A stretch of DNA of 64,000 bases from Lumnitzera littorea. Taxonomy: Eukaryota > Streptophyta > Magnoliopsida > Myrtales > Combretaceae. Shown in pieces: positions 48,947 to 59,149 of the stretch. The stretch lies in the NCBI GenBank assembly GCA_024138015.1, contig JAMXBB010000002.1, positions 13,492,118 through 13,556,117 on the forward strand, written 5' to 3'. The first letter of the stretch is position 1. Each line of letters begins with the position of its first letter. The position numbers and the translations under genes were made by a program. The notes below the pieces were generated by a model that made no database searches, was not told where the DNA came from, and saw only the letters and a program-made list of their open reading frames with translations.

Positions 48947-48988
48947 TACGTAAGCACTCGTACGTAAGCACTGGTACGTAAGCACGGG
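48947..48988 (+). repeat. 14-bp unit repeated three times at the D/A6 junction
   Basis: TACGTAAGCACTCG, TACGTAAGCACTGG and TACGTAAGCACGGG follow each other without gaps. The intact LTR at about 56987 has only one related word (GTACGTAAGTATGAGG). Confidence 0.85.
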
Positions 48989-49234
48989 GTGACTTAAAAT
49001 ATGGAAGGTTTTCTTTTTTCCATCTTTGTAAATAATTGTTTAATTTAATTAACTTAGTCACATGTCATAAGATTTTTTGTTTAGAAATTAAAAAAGGGTA
49101 TTATTAAAAAGTGAAATTAAATTCAGAAAGTTAACAAGTGGTACTTATTTAGGGTTTATTGGGATAGCCCCTGGATTCAAATATGTCGTTTTCAAACCAT
49201 TTTAAAAATTAGTTTTATCAAAAGACTGGTAACT

Positions 49235-49269
49235 AAGTTATAACTAATTTATCAAATTAATTATAACTT
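49235..49269 (+). other. Conserved hairpin (A6 5' LTR)
   Basis: Arms 49235-49249 and 49255-49269, loop TATCA, one mismatch in 15. The primer-site-like word TAGTGACTCC is at 49298-49307. Confidence 0.62.
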
Positions 49270-49455
49270 AACTCTTTTTTTTTTAACTTAGGTTAGGTAG
49301 TGACTCCAAACAATTTTTTAAAAAAGCAAAACCAATTTTCTTTAATTCTTAGTCGATGACCAATATTAAATGGGTTAGGGTTTAATATTGGCTAGGTTAA
49401 GGAAAATTTATAAAAAAAAAAAAAAAAGAAACAAGAAAAACCAAGCTTGACAGCT

Positions 49456-49473
49456 TGATAACTCCACTTGAGA
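49456..49473 (+). other. A6 primer binding site (tRNA-Arg type, decayed)
   Basis: TGATAACTCCACTTGAGA lies three bases after the LTR end, as in A3 and A7. Confidence 0.7.
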
Positions 49474-50039
49474 TGTTAAGAAGGCTAATCACTCAAAAAC
49501 TTTTCGAAATTAAATTTGCCTTTTAAAATACCCATGTTATTTATTTAATTATTTATTTATTTCATGTAATATACTTATTTTTAAATTGTTGTATTCATTT
49601 TTGTATGTAACATACTCAGGGCGTCGGAAGAATGATTGCATCAAGTATGAAGGGTAGATAAGATCAGACTCGAATTGTCTTAGGACCTTAAGGGGGGGGG
49701 GCGGGCATTGTATAAGCTTTGGGTATAGTGGGGTAACCACTACTCGGAGTTGATTAGGCCACCTCACTTCAGTTTTGATGTGACTAATGAAAATGCTATT
49801 TAACAATTGAAGTCACAAAACTTAAGGACCTTTTTAGAAGCTACCTTAATTGCATCTATGAACTCTTTTCCTAAAATTGGAAAATTGATACGATGTAGCA
49901 AGACTAAAAAAAAAAAAAAGATTAATTGTGAAGTTTCCTAATCTTTTTGCTATAAATGTTTTCTTTTCAATGTATTTCCCATGTAAATAGGATAAGGCTA
50001 ATGTAATTTTCTTTTCATTCTTTTTGTATAAAATGGTTA

Positions 50040-51000
50040 GGTCTTCTCTCACACTAGCCCTTTTCAAAGAAGTCCATATTCATGTGCCTCTAGAGCCCAA
50101 GGGAATACTCAAAAGATGGTTTCGATTTTTCAATCCAAATTAATCAAAATTCATTGAAGACAAGATTAAGCCCATCCTCTCATTACTCAAAGTCCAAACT
50201 AATATCACCATGGTATAGGCTCCGGTTCACTTCTAGAACCCTCAGAGTCAATCTTTTCATTTTGGTCCATGCCGACTGAGCCTAACCGTTGAAGAATACT
50301 CTTATCTATTAGGATACCCCTTTGTCGGAAATGGAAGATATGTCCCAAATATCATGGCTGGCCTTATAAAGATTTTCAAAAAGCTCCTAGGCCTCCGTGA
50401 ATCTGAAGTATGCAAAATATAGGTAAATCCTCACAATAGAATCATTAGGGTAGACGATTTTTTTACTTAGTTTGCAACCCCATCCAATTACAGCCAGAAA
50501 CTCTTTTATGGTAGCTTTAAAGATTGGTAGCAACATAGAATCAATGCCTATTTCTTACCAGCATTTGGAACTATTTTATTTTCTAATGGGATATTTTACA
50601 TATATCATTAGATTATAGAGCTAATAACCCAATTTTTAGAAGGGAAATCTTATGTCCCAACACTATTAACAGCATAGGCTAGATCTCTCAATTGTCTTAA
50701 AGAAGAGAAGAATGGAGAATTAAAGACCAATATGGCCTTCCTCATAGTTTAGTTTATTAGCCATACTTAGAGCCATAAACTTGACTTCCTTCATAGGAAA
50801 GACACGCAAAAGATGAATCCTATTGATGTGTTTGTTATAGTCATTGAACTCCCTAAAGATGTTGCTACCTATTACTTAGATTCCATGATGAAGATATCTC
50901 CCAGGTTACTAGATGGATCAAGGTAGCTAAGTTGAAGAAAATGAAGAAGATTGAAGAGGAGCCAAGACACCACAAGAAGAAGAAGATCTAGAATTTAGAG
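50040..51000 (+). pseudogene. A6 ORF1
   Basis: Beginning near 50068, VHIHVPLEPKGILKRWFRFF leads into VHF.NPQSQSFHFGPCRLSL and TVEEYSYLLGYPF (about 50218-50330), the block also seen in A3 ORF1 (FRFRPHLISPTLEEY). It resembles plant mobile domain sequences. It ends in a basic stretch (about 50960-51000). Several stops interrupt it. Role unknown, as for ORF1 of Tat elements in general. Confidence 0.62.
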
Positions 51001-51556
51001 TATTTGTAATAAATTTTTGAATGATGTACTAGAAACTTCAAAGATGCAAATAAAAATATTTTTCTTGCCACATCATAATCAATTTACCAGCTCTCCTCTC
51101 TACATCTATATGCCCTCATATTGCATTTTTTATTTATTTGTAAATATTCATTAGTTTCTATTTGAATAACTTTGTGAAAGAAAAAGTAAAAAGGAAAGTT
51201 GTTTTCAGTAACATCATAAGAGTTGTGTCCATAGGCTTCTAAATATTTGATTTCTTTTCTGTGTGCCTTCTACTCTAATTCTTTACAGTCCTTTCTCTTA
51301 TACATCCTTAAGATTATATTTCTTGTAGGTTACCTTTTAAATACCTACAGGTTATCAATGATTGATTATAAATATTTAGGCTTCTAATCCTTTAGAAATG
51401 TTTTCCTAATCCTTTGTCTCAACTTGTAAATAAGGCTTCTCCATGTATTCCACTTTTTTTTTTAAATAAGTCCTTTTCTCTCTCTTAAAAAGAAAATTGT
51501 TTTTCAAAAAATAAAATTAGGAAATTGCTAACAGGTGAGGATTCCTATCTAGAGCA
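51001..51556 (+). other. A6 spacer between ORF1 and gag
   Basis: AT-rich non-coding DNA; no ORF with support. Confidence 0.5.
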
Positions 51557-52560
51557 ATGGCTAATAATGGAAATAACGATAACCTTGATGGCACCAACCC
51601 TGTAGAGGTGAGGTTTCATTCATTAAAACAAACTGTAGCAAAAATGATCGAATAGATGAACTTTGTGGTTGACAGTATAGCCTTGCTCAAAGCAACAGCA
51701 TTAATAAATGAAGAGCATCTAATGTTAGATCTCAATCCTTCGGTCAATTCAGGACCAATCAACTTAGAGCCTAGTCAAGACAGTCCTAAAAAGTGGGAAC
51801 AGAAGTTGATCCAACAAATTGATGAGAAGATGAAGGCATTTAGAAGTCATGATAGGATTAAATAGGTTAGCATCGCCAACTTTTCTGCATATGATATTGA
51901 TGCTTATCTTGAAAAATTCAAAGTACCAGAATTTGGGAAATATAATGGGACCGGATGCCCTAAACTCCACATTAAGTTGTATCTACACAAGATGGCTCAT
52001 TACATTAAAAATAAGCAATTATTGGTTCAGATATTTCAGGACAGTCTCACTGGGATAGCTTTGTCTTGGTACGCCTAATTAGACTTGAAGGTAGTTGATA
52101 CATGGGACAAGTTAGCTCAAACGTTCTTTGAACATTACAAATTCATTGTAGAGATAGCACTATCTATTTAGACTTGAACATTACATGTTAGCTGATCCAT
52201 CGAGTGTAACAACCAAATTTAGCTAAAGATAGGTAATTTGGCTAAAGATCAAATTATCTCAACAAGTCCCAAAATGGCTATAAATTTAGCAAACTTTGAA
52301 ACAAAGGCACTCAAAAGGCATCTTACGCCAATCCTGATCCTACTAACTCAACTCCTTCATCAATTAAGAGAGGTCGGAATGCTACGTCATGCACCTCCTC
52401 CACCCGAACACAAGCTCCAAAGGCCAGATCCTGGCCTACCATGTGAATACCACATGTGCCCAATAGCTCATTCTACAAAAGACCGTTGGAAACTGAAGCG
52501 TAAGATCCAAGACCTAATTGGTACTAGGTTTTTTTAAATAGACTTTAGCAATCCAAATAG
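51557..52560 (+). pseudogene. A6 gag
   Basis: ATG at 51557 (MANNGNNDN). The frame runs through TAG stops at 51653-51655 and 51863-51865 and a TAA near 52075, yet the reading frame is otherwise kept. The core reads KFKVPEFGKYNGTGCPKLH, then HKMAHYIKNKQLL, FQDSLTGIALSWYA and TWDKLAQTFFEHYKF (about 51915-52142). Near the end a proline-rich stretch precedes CEYHMCPIAHSTKDRWKLK with KIQDLI (52440-52520), where the last Cys of the usual CCHC is Arg, as in A3. It would form the particle shell. Confidence 0.84.
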
Positions 52561-54600
52561 AGCGAAGGTTAGGGTAGTGCTCCTTTACAATAAATTGGGT
52601 CATGCGTCAACATGATAGGAACATCTAAATGGAAGAAGGGTAGGTGTTTAAGTTGAAGGAAACCAAGGTACTTCTATAGAAACCAAAGAATGAGGGGTAA
52701 TTGTCAAGGAAGTTCAAGTATTTCATGATTTGTAATGTCAGAGATTTCCTAAATAAAAATTGTTTATTTCTTGATATCTCATTTTGAAAGTTTAGAATGA
52801 AAAGAGGCAAATTGAATCCCCAAACACTTACCTTAAACACTTAAGTGATAAGTGTCATCAATGTGAGGCTATTGGGCTCATTCCTTAAAGAAGGTCCAAC
52901 TTAAAATTGGTATGCAAATCAAAGTGATGTTAGGCATTCAATTTTCAACACCTTAAACACAAAATCCCTTGTCAACCCCATTGAACTTTTCAATGAAGTA
53001 TTTTAAATAAAAAAACCCTATCAAGAACTACCCCACAATGGGATAATTTGGAGATTAAGGTTATTAAGGAGAAAATGCTAAAACTAATTTATGCTTAATC
53101 AGTCACCTCAATTCAACTATAATTATTACTTCTAGATACTTATCCCCTTTAACATGAAGAAGGGCTTCTGTTCTAAACACTATACACCAACCATATGCAC
53201 TATATGCCACATACAAAAGGAGGGAATGATCACCTTTGTCTTGGATTAAATTGAAAAAAATAAAAAGAGAAAAGAAAAAAAAGAGAGAGAAGAAAAAAAA
53301 AAGAAAGAAGAAAAAAGAAAAGGGGCAAAAAGAAAGATGAGAAATTTTGAAAAAAAAAAAAAATCTACCTAAATAAGATATCTATAAAAACAAGGTGATC
53401 AAATCCAAAAACCTGAAAATAATTAGGGGCATATACCTCAAAAGGCTAAATCTGAAGTAAGGCCCATCCCTCAAAATAAAAACTTCTAAATCTGAAAGAG
53501 TAGAAGTAAAAAACCAAGACTCTCAAAATCTACTCATCTTGCAAATTAAGGCCCTCCCACAATTCCACCCCTCCTTAAAAACCCTTTTGATTAAAGGAAA
53601 TAACTTATCTTTAGTAAAAGTTACATTTGAAACTAGAGCAAGCGCAATTTAATTTTACCTATAAGATTTTTGACTTATAAACTCAGGTTGAAGGGTGATT
53701 CTTCTATAAAAAAAAAAAAACCATTTCACTAATATACGATGACCAAAAGCTTATATTACATTGCAATCCAAAAAAGACCTAACAAATTGATTAAGTTGTA
53801 TCACTTGCAAGATAGATCATAATTTTTGGAATTGTAGTCAAGAGTGATAATTTAAATTGAGAGAAGGTAAGAAAGCCCTCTTAGACTAAACTGATCAATT
53901 ATGAGATATCATTCTTGTGGTTGAAAAGACATTTGAAAGGTCTTCAAGAAGACTAACTACCCTTATGATCACTTTGTGTGACATCAGATGATCACTCACC
54001 TCAATATTGAAAGTTAGTGCCCTTGAAGGTAAGATTGTCAATTGATTTGAGCAAGGTTAAGAAAAGAGTGAATATATTGGTTGCATTAGGACATAAAGAG
54101 CCTAAACCTGTTAGCAATTCTTATATTAAAAAAAAGAAGAAAAAAAAGAAAGAGAGGCAAAAGGATAAGTTTTCTTTATGTCATTTCCAAGCTAGTCTTT
54201 TTATCCAGCTTCGGCTATGTTTGGCTTTAGTGCAAAGTTTTGTCACTTTCAAGCATGAGTCTTACCTCAATTTTCTGCCCACTCGGCCCTAGTGCCTAGC
54301 TTTCCATTTTGTCTCAATATGAATTTTACCTTCATTTGTAAATTTTCTTCTTCCTACTCCGTCCTAGTAACCATTTTCATCAGTTTTATGAGTTTTACCC
54401 AAGTTCAAATAAAGTGTCCAATCCAAAATCTTTTTATTTCTTATTTTGTCAATTTAAGGGAAGGCGTAGCCCTTAGCAGCCAATTCAAGTAACCCTAGTA
54501 GCTCAGTGTCTTTCTTAAATCAACTCTTGAAGTCAATTCCACCACTTCTAAGTAAATTGCACAATTGAGAAAACTTTTTTAAGGAACTTGATCAATTTTT
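52561..54600 (+). other. A6 region where pol is expected but absent
   Basis: No protease, RT, RNase H or integrase motif in any frame. It contains purine-rich runs (53250-53365, 54129-54160) and AT-rich DNA. ORFs at 54017-54292 and 54292-54492 have no recognisable content. Confidence 0.55.
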
Positions 54601-54604
54601 TAGT

Positions 54605-54958
54605 AACCATCAATATGGTGAACAAAATACCCATCAATCCATAATGGTGTTCAAGTGCTAAGCCCAACAATTCAAGATGGTGATAAACTTCTAAGCCTAT
54701 CAATCCAAGATAATGCTAAACCCATCAATCTAAGATGATGTTCAAGTCAAAGCCTATCAATCTAAGATAATACTATGCCCATCAATCTAAGATGGCGTTC
54801 AAGTGCTAGGCCTATCAATTCAAGATGGTGATAAACTTCCAAGCTTACCAATCTAAGATAGTGCTATACCAATTAATCCAAGATAGATAGTATCATACCC
54901 ATCAATCTAAGATAACGTTTAAGTCAAAGCCTATCAATTTAAGATAGTGCTATACCCA
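54605..54958 (+). repeat. Diverged tandem repeat directly before the LTR at 54960
   Basis: Words like CCCATCAATCTAAGATGATG, TTCAAGTGCTAAGCC and TATCAATTCAAGATGGTGATA alternate about every 30-60 bp. They seem to combine into a higher-order unit, since GTTCAAGTGCTA recurs at 54649 and 54799 and GTTCAAGTCAAAGCC at 54741. It corresponds in place to the 84-bp array of A3 but is unrelated in sequence. Confidence 0.78.
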
Positions 54959-55424
54959 TTGTAAACACCCAATTTTTGCTCCTTTTTTATTATTTTATTT
55001 TTTTTCAATAGAGTAAAGGGTCCTAAATTAGGAAAAATATAAAAAAATATAAAATTAAATAAACCAAAAAAATATGAAATTTAGAAAATAAAAAATAAGA
55101 ATAAAACACAAAAAATAAGAAATATAGGAAAAATATAAAAAGTAGGAAAATAGGAAAAAAACATAAAAAAATAAGAAATTTAGCAAAAATACAAAAAATG
55201 GAAAAATTAAAAAATTTGAAAAGTCACAAAAAATAAATAAATAATAAAAAATTGAAAAAATAATAGGGAATTTAGAAAATAAAAAAATTTTTTAGTAGTT
55301 TAATAGAATATTTTTCTTAATTTAAATAAATTTAAGGAAAGGACTGTTGCACCTAGGCTTAAATTTGAATCTAGCTCAGGCTGACCTAGCCCATATATGC
55401 AATTTTAGACAAGTTACAAGCCAA

Positions 55425-55488
55425 TTGCTTAACAAATAAACGCTCAGACTTGAATTGGGTTTGACTTGGAAGTTAGGGGCTTAAATCT
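55425..55488 (+). promoter_or_regulatory. tRNA-like module in the 54960 LTR
   Basis: A-box-like TTGCTTAACAAATAAAC (55425-55441) and B-box-like GGGCTTAAATCT (55477-55488). Confidence 0.5.
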
Positions 55489-55634
55489 TAGTAAAGGCAT
55501 AAAAATACCTTTTATTATTTTCTTTTTCCACCTTCCACGTGTTGTCACATGTTAAGGCATCATTAGACCATGTATCTAATTGTGACATATAGGGCTTTGT
55601 GATTTTCCGTAACAACATGTTTACTTTGCCGCCG

Positions 55635-55775
55635 CCCCCCCCCCCCCCCCCCCTCCGGTTTCCTTTTCTTTCCTTCACTTCCTTGTTATTTTTTTTTTTT
55701 TTAAAAAAACAACACACACATAAGAGGGGGTTTCATTTTGAATTCACACAAAAACGCCGGGGGGGGGGGGGGGGG
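55635..55775. repeat. C19 and G17 homopolymers as an inverted pair
   Basis: Nineteen C (55635-55653) and seventeen G (55759-55775) are 105 bp apart and extended by GCCG/CCGG words on both sides. They could pair as a hairpin or form i-motif and G-quadruplex structures. Confidence 0.8.
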
Positions 55776-57240
55776 TGCATACTCACAAATATCTCTCTCT
55801 CGACCGACTTTCTCTCTCTGTCTCTCACCAATTCGAAAAACATACACATACACACAGCTCACTCTAGCACTCTTGACCTCCACCTCTCTCTCACTTCACC
55901 CACATACTCACAAAAATGACTACTTCTCTCTCTTGACCTCCACCTTCAATTGAACAATAAACGCCCAAGCACACACAACCAGTTCACTCTCTTGGTCTCG
56001 AACCATCACACAACCCCAAACCAGACATGACGCCACCCATAGACCCGTTCTCTCTCCTTCGATCCAAACCTGCATCGAACTACACAACACACTCACTACC
56101 GTCCTCCATTGCCCACCATCTCTCTCTCAACTTTTTCTCCGACTTCAACCCCAACAACACGTACATGACATCTCTCTCTATTGGCCATTCACTTCATATA
56201 TGAAAACATCACCACCGCTATAACTTTAACCTAAACACCTTAGAATCACCTCCGTTGGTTACGGCACCACTCCTACCCCCTTTAATCCCAATCGAAAATT
56301 CATCAAAAAATCTTTTTCCCTTCAATTTGGTGCTTAGAACAATCCTTCTACAGCTGTTTCTCTCTCATTCATGTGACCCAACCAGCAAATTGAGTTTAAC
56401 CTAAGATCCAACCCACATTAGTGACCCAACCCACACTCAGCTGCTCCAACTTGACTCTACAACAATGTTCGATCTAGCCCTATTCCCATTCGACTCATTT
56501 GTTTTGTTTTTTCTATTTTTTAATTTTTTTTTTCAAATTTATTTATTCCAATTGTAAATGTAATAAATAAAAAAAAAAGAAAGGAAAAAAAAAAGAAAAA
56601 AGAAGGAAAAGAAAAAAAAATAGAAGGAAAAGAAAAAAAAAAGAGAAATGAGAAAAAGAGAAGAAGTACTTAGTTTATTTTCATGTTTTAATAATAAAAA
56701 AACAAAAAATAAAAATAAAAAGTATTAAAGTTATTTTTATCACTTAGAAAAAATTAGTTTTTTTCCAATAAAAACAATAAACGGACCCTTTCCAAATTAA
56801 GATGCTTTAGAATTTCCAAAAATCAAACCGATTAAAAGCCCCTTAGAAAATTTTCTTTAAATAAATTAAAACAAGTAAATAACGTAAACACGACCTTTTT
56901 TTAAAACTAAAATCAATCCAACCCATTTTGTTTTCAAAAAACAAACTACGGAAATCTGATCTTAAATAGCGGGTATGTAGGTAGTCGTACGTAAGTATGA
57001 GGTGACTTAAAATATGGAAACTTTTATTTTTTCCATCTTTGTAAATACTTATGTAAATTAATTAAATTAATCGCATGTAATATGATTAGTTGTTTAGAAA
57101 TTGAAAAAGGATATTATTTTAAATTAGAAAGTTAAAAAGTGGTACCTGTTTAAGGTTTAATAAAATAACCCCCAAATCTGATCTCTTGTTTTAGATAACC
57201 ATTTTGTAAAAAATTAGTTTTCTTATTAAGACCAATAGTT

Positions 57241-57275
57241 AGGTCATAACCAATTCATTTAATTGGTTATAACTT
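57241..57275 (+). other. Conserved hairpin (54960 LTR)
   Basis: Arms 57241-57255 and 57261-57275, loop CATTT; 178 nt before the LTR end. Confidence 0.62.
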
Positions 57276-57456
57276 AAATTTTTTTTCGACTCTAATTAGG
57301 TGGTGACTCTAAAAAGCATTTTCAAAATATAAAAGAGTTGGTTTTCTTTAAACCTTAGCCAAGGGTCAATATTAAATGAGTAAGGTTTAATACTGATCAG
57401 TTTAAAAAAAACCTAATTTATAAAAACCAGAAGAGAAAAAACTGGACTTGGCAACT

Positions 57457-57473
57457 TGGCGACTCCATTGGGA
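57457..57473 (+). other. A7 primer binding site (tRNA-Arg type)
   Basis: TGGCGACTCCATTGGGA, the best-preserved copy in the window, with one difference from the expected complement. Confidence 0.83.
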
Positions 57474-57676
57474 AGGCAAGAAGGCAAGCCACTTAAAAAT
57501 ATTCCAAAATTAAAATTGATTTTCAAAATACCCATGTTATTTAGTTATTTGTTTATTTATTTATTTTTTCATATTTGTTTTGACTTCATGTGTATATTTT
57601 GTTTTGGTTATCATGTTTTTTTTTTTTTTTTACATATAACATAAATTGGGATATGGAGGGTCATTTATTACATCAA

Positions 57677-58198
57677 TGATAGGATTCGGGGTACTGATTC
57701 TACTAAATGCTGAAGCCGAACTCGTCTACAACTGTCATGAATATCTCATTTGATCACTCATTTTTGTTTATGTTATTTAGACGTCCTATTTATTGTATTT
57801 TCCCTAAATTATCCTTATTTTTATTTTGTATTTATAGGAATGCCACTAGGACATCCTTTTAATAATTTTATTTACAAGTTTGCCATTGTATATAAATAGA
57901 GCATATATACAGTGTTTTAGCTAAACTTGACATTTTTTAATAAAAAAACCCTTGAGACTCTCTCTCTTGGAAAACTTTCTTCTTCCTGCTCTTGTTAATT
58001 CCTTTAGTAAGGATTGTAGCAAGCAATCTTATTACTCGGACCAGTATGTCACATCCAACGAGTTTGAGACCGTGTTAGATCCTATTGGTGTGTTATATCT
58101 AACTCGATAGCTTACGGATTTGCTAAAACCCACATTTTATTTTCTTGTTTTTGTTTGTTGTGATGTCTCTCCACGTGTACGACCTCGAAGATACATTA
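57677..58198 (+). repeat. F LTR1
   Basis: 522 bp with TATAAATA at 57891-57898; ends GATACATTA. It aligns end to end with LTR2 with many substitutions and few indels. Confidence 0.88.
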
Positions 58199-58205
58199 GC
58201 TTCAT

Positions 58206-58219
58206 TGGTATTAGAACGC
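58206..58219 (+). other. F primer binding site (tRNA-Met type)
   Basis: TGGTATTAGAACGC, seven bases after the LTR; related to TGGTATCAGAGC. Confidence 0.7.
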
Positions 58220-58850
58220 AGTTCCAACAAAGGAGCGTGTTAGATTTCGTAAAGTTTTTATTTTTGTACTGTTGGTAGCTACTATGTTTTTCCCATGGCT
58301 GCCACATTAAGAGGGTACTGTTCATTGGTTTATATTAGAAAATTAAAGGTTTACTGATTGGGTTCATTGAGACTCCAATTTAATTTACTTTTCTCTTCGT
58401 TAGCTATTAGGTTTTTGAGTCTTATGTTGACGTTCACCATAACGACACCCAAAACTGAGGGAAATGTATTGCTATTGCAGGGAGTTGAGATAGACTACAA
58501 AATCTAATTTAGAAGGTGTTCCTTTTAGTGAAGTTGTAGATTATTATATATATATATATAATAAAATAAAAAGAGAGAAGGTGGTTTTGCTTTTCATGTT
58601 ACAGCATCTGATGCCTACGTGCTAGGATCTAAAATTGGGAATCCTTTGCTTTCAAAGGATAGTTGGAGTCAGATTGCTTAGGGTTTGAGCTACTTATGTA
58701 TGGCCGTGAGCTTGTAGTCAAGTTGTGTCTCCGATGGCCATGACTGAGTGTTAGAGTCGTGTGGGTTTGTGAGTCTAGCTCTAGTGGTTGTCGGAGTTGA
58801 GTTGTGCATTGGACTTTGTCATTTCAACAGTGCGTAAAGTGGTGGCTGTG
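58220..58850 (+). other. F leader
   Basis: Non-coding; includes a TA microsatellite (about 58543-58560). The ORFs at 58137-58325 and 58865-59062 on the minus strand have no support. Confidence 0.5.
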
Positions 58851-59149
58851 AGTTGCTGCGCAAACTACCGCATTTGTGCCGATTGTTGAGTGCACCAGAG
58901 TTCGTTGTATATGTGTTGTTGTTCATCCTTGTGCTGCTGTATTTTGTGCCGTGCTCGTGTTATGCTGCTATGTTTTTTCTTTTCGTTGAAAACTGCTGAA
59001 GTCTGTGGCTGATAAGATAAAGTGCAAAACAGTCCTGAACCATGCTTCATTGAAGCTACCATCGTATGTGCTGAGCTACTTCTTGGTTGACAGAGATCTA
59101 CTCCGAACAGTGCAATAGCCGACTAGAAGTACTGTGATTTATACCATCG

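Larger units (their letters stand above)
48947..57453 (+). mobile_element. A6: family-A element lacking pol
   Basis: It has a truncated 5' LTR (48947-49452, only the last ~0.5 kb), a primer site (49456-49473), ORF1, gag, about 2 kb of non-coding DNA, a tandem repeat, and a full LTR at 54960-57453. No protease, RT, RNase H or integrase was found in any frame, so it is a deletion derivative. No polypurine tract is visible before 54960. The LTR at 54960 may therefore belong only to A7, or serve as both A6 3' LTR and A7 5' LTR. Confidence 0.7.
54960..57453 (+). repeat. Full family-A LTR (A6 3' LTR and/or A7 5' LTR)
   Basis: 2494 bp, TGTAAACACCC to CTTGGCA, followed after three bases by a good primer site, so it acts at least as the 5' LTR of A7. 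It carries the tRNA-like module (55425-55488), a C19/G17 homopolymer pair, a CT-rich leader (55790-55950), a purine tract (56560-56660) and the hairpin (57241-57275) with the primer-site-like TGGTGACTCT at 57301-57310. ORFs at 55481-55953 are LTR sequence. Confidence 0.86.

Noticed and set aside
55481..55953. Proline-, glycine- and lysine-rich ORFs on both strands
   Set aside because: They are translations of the C and G runs and a CT-rich leader in an LTR.
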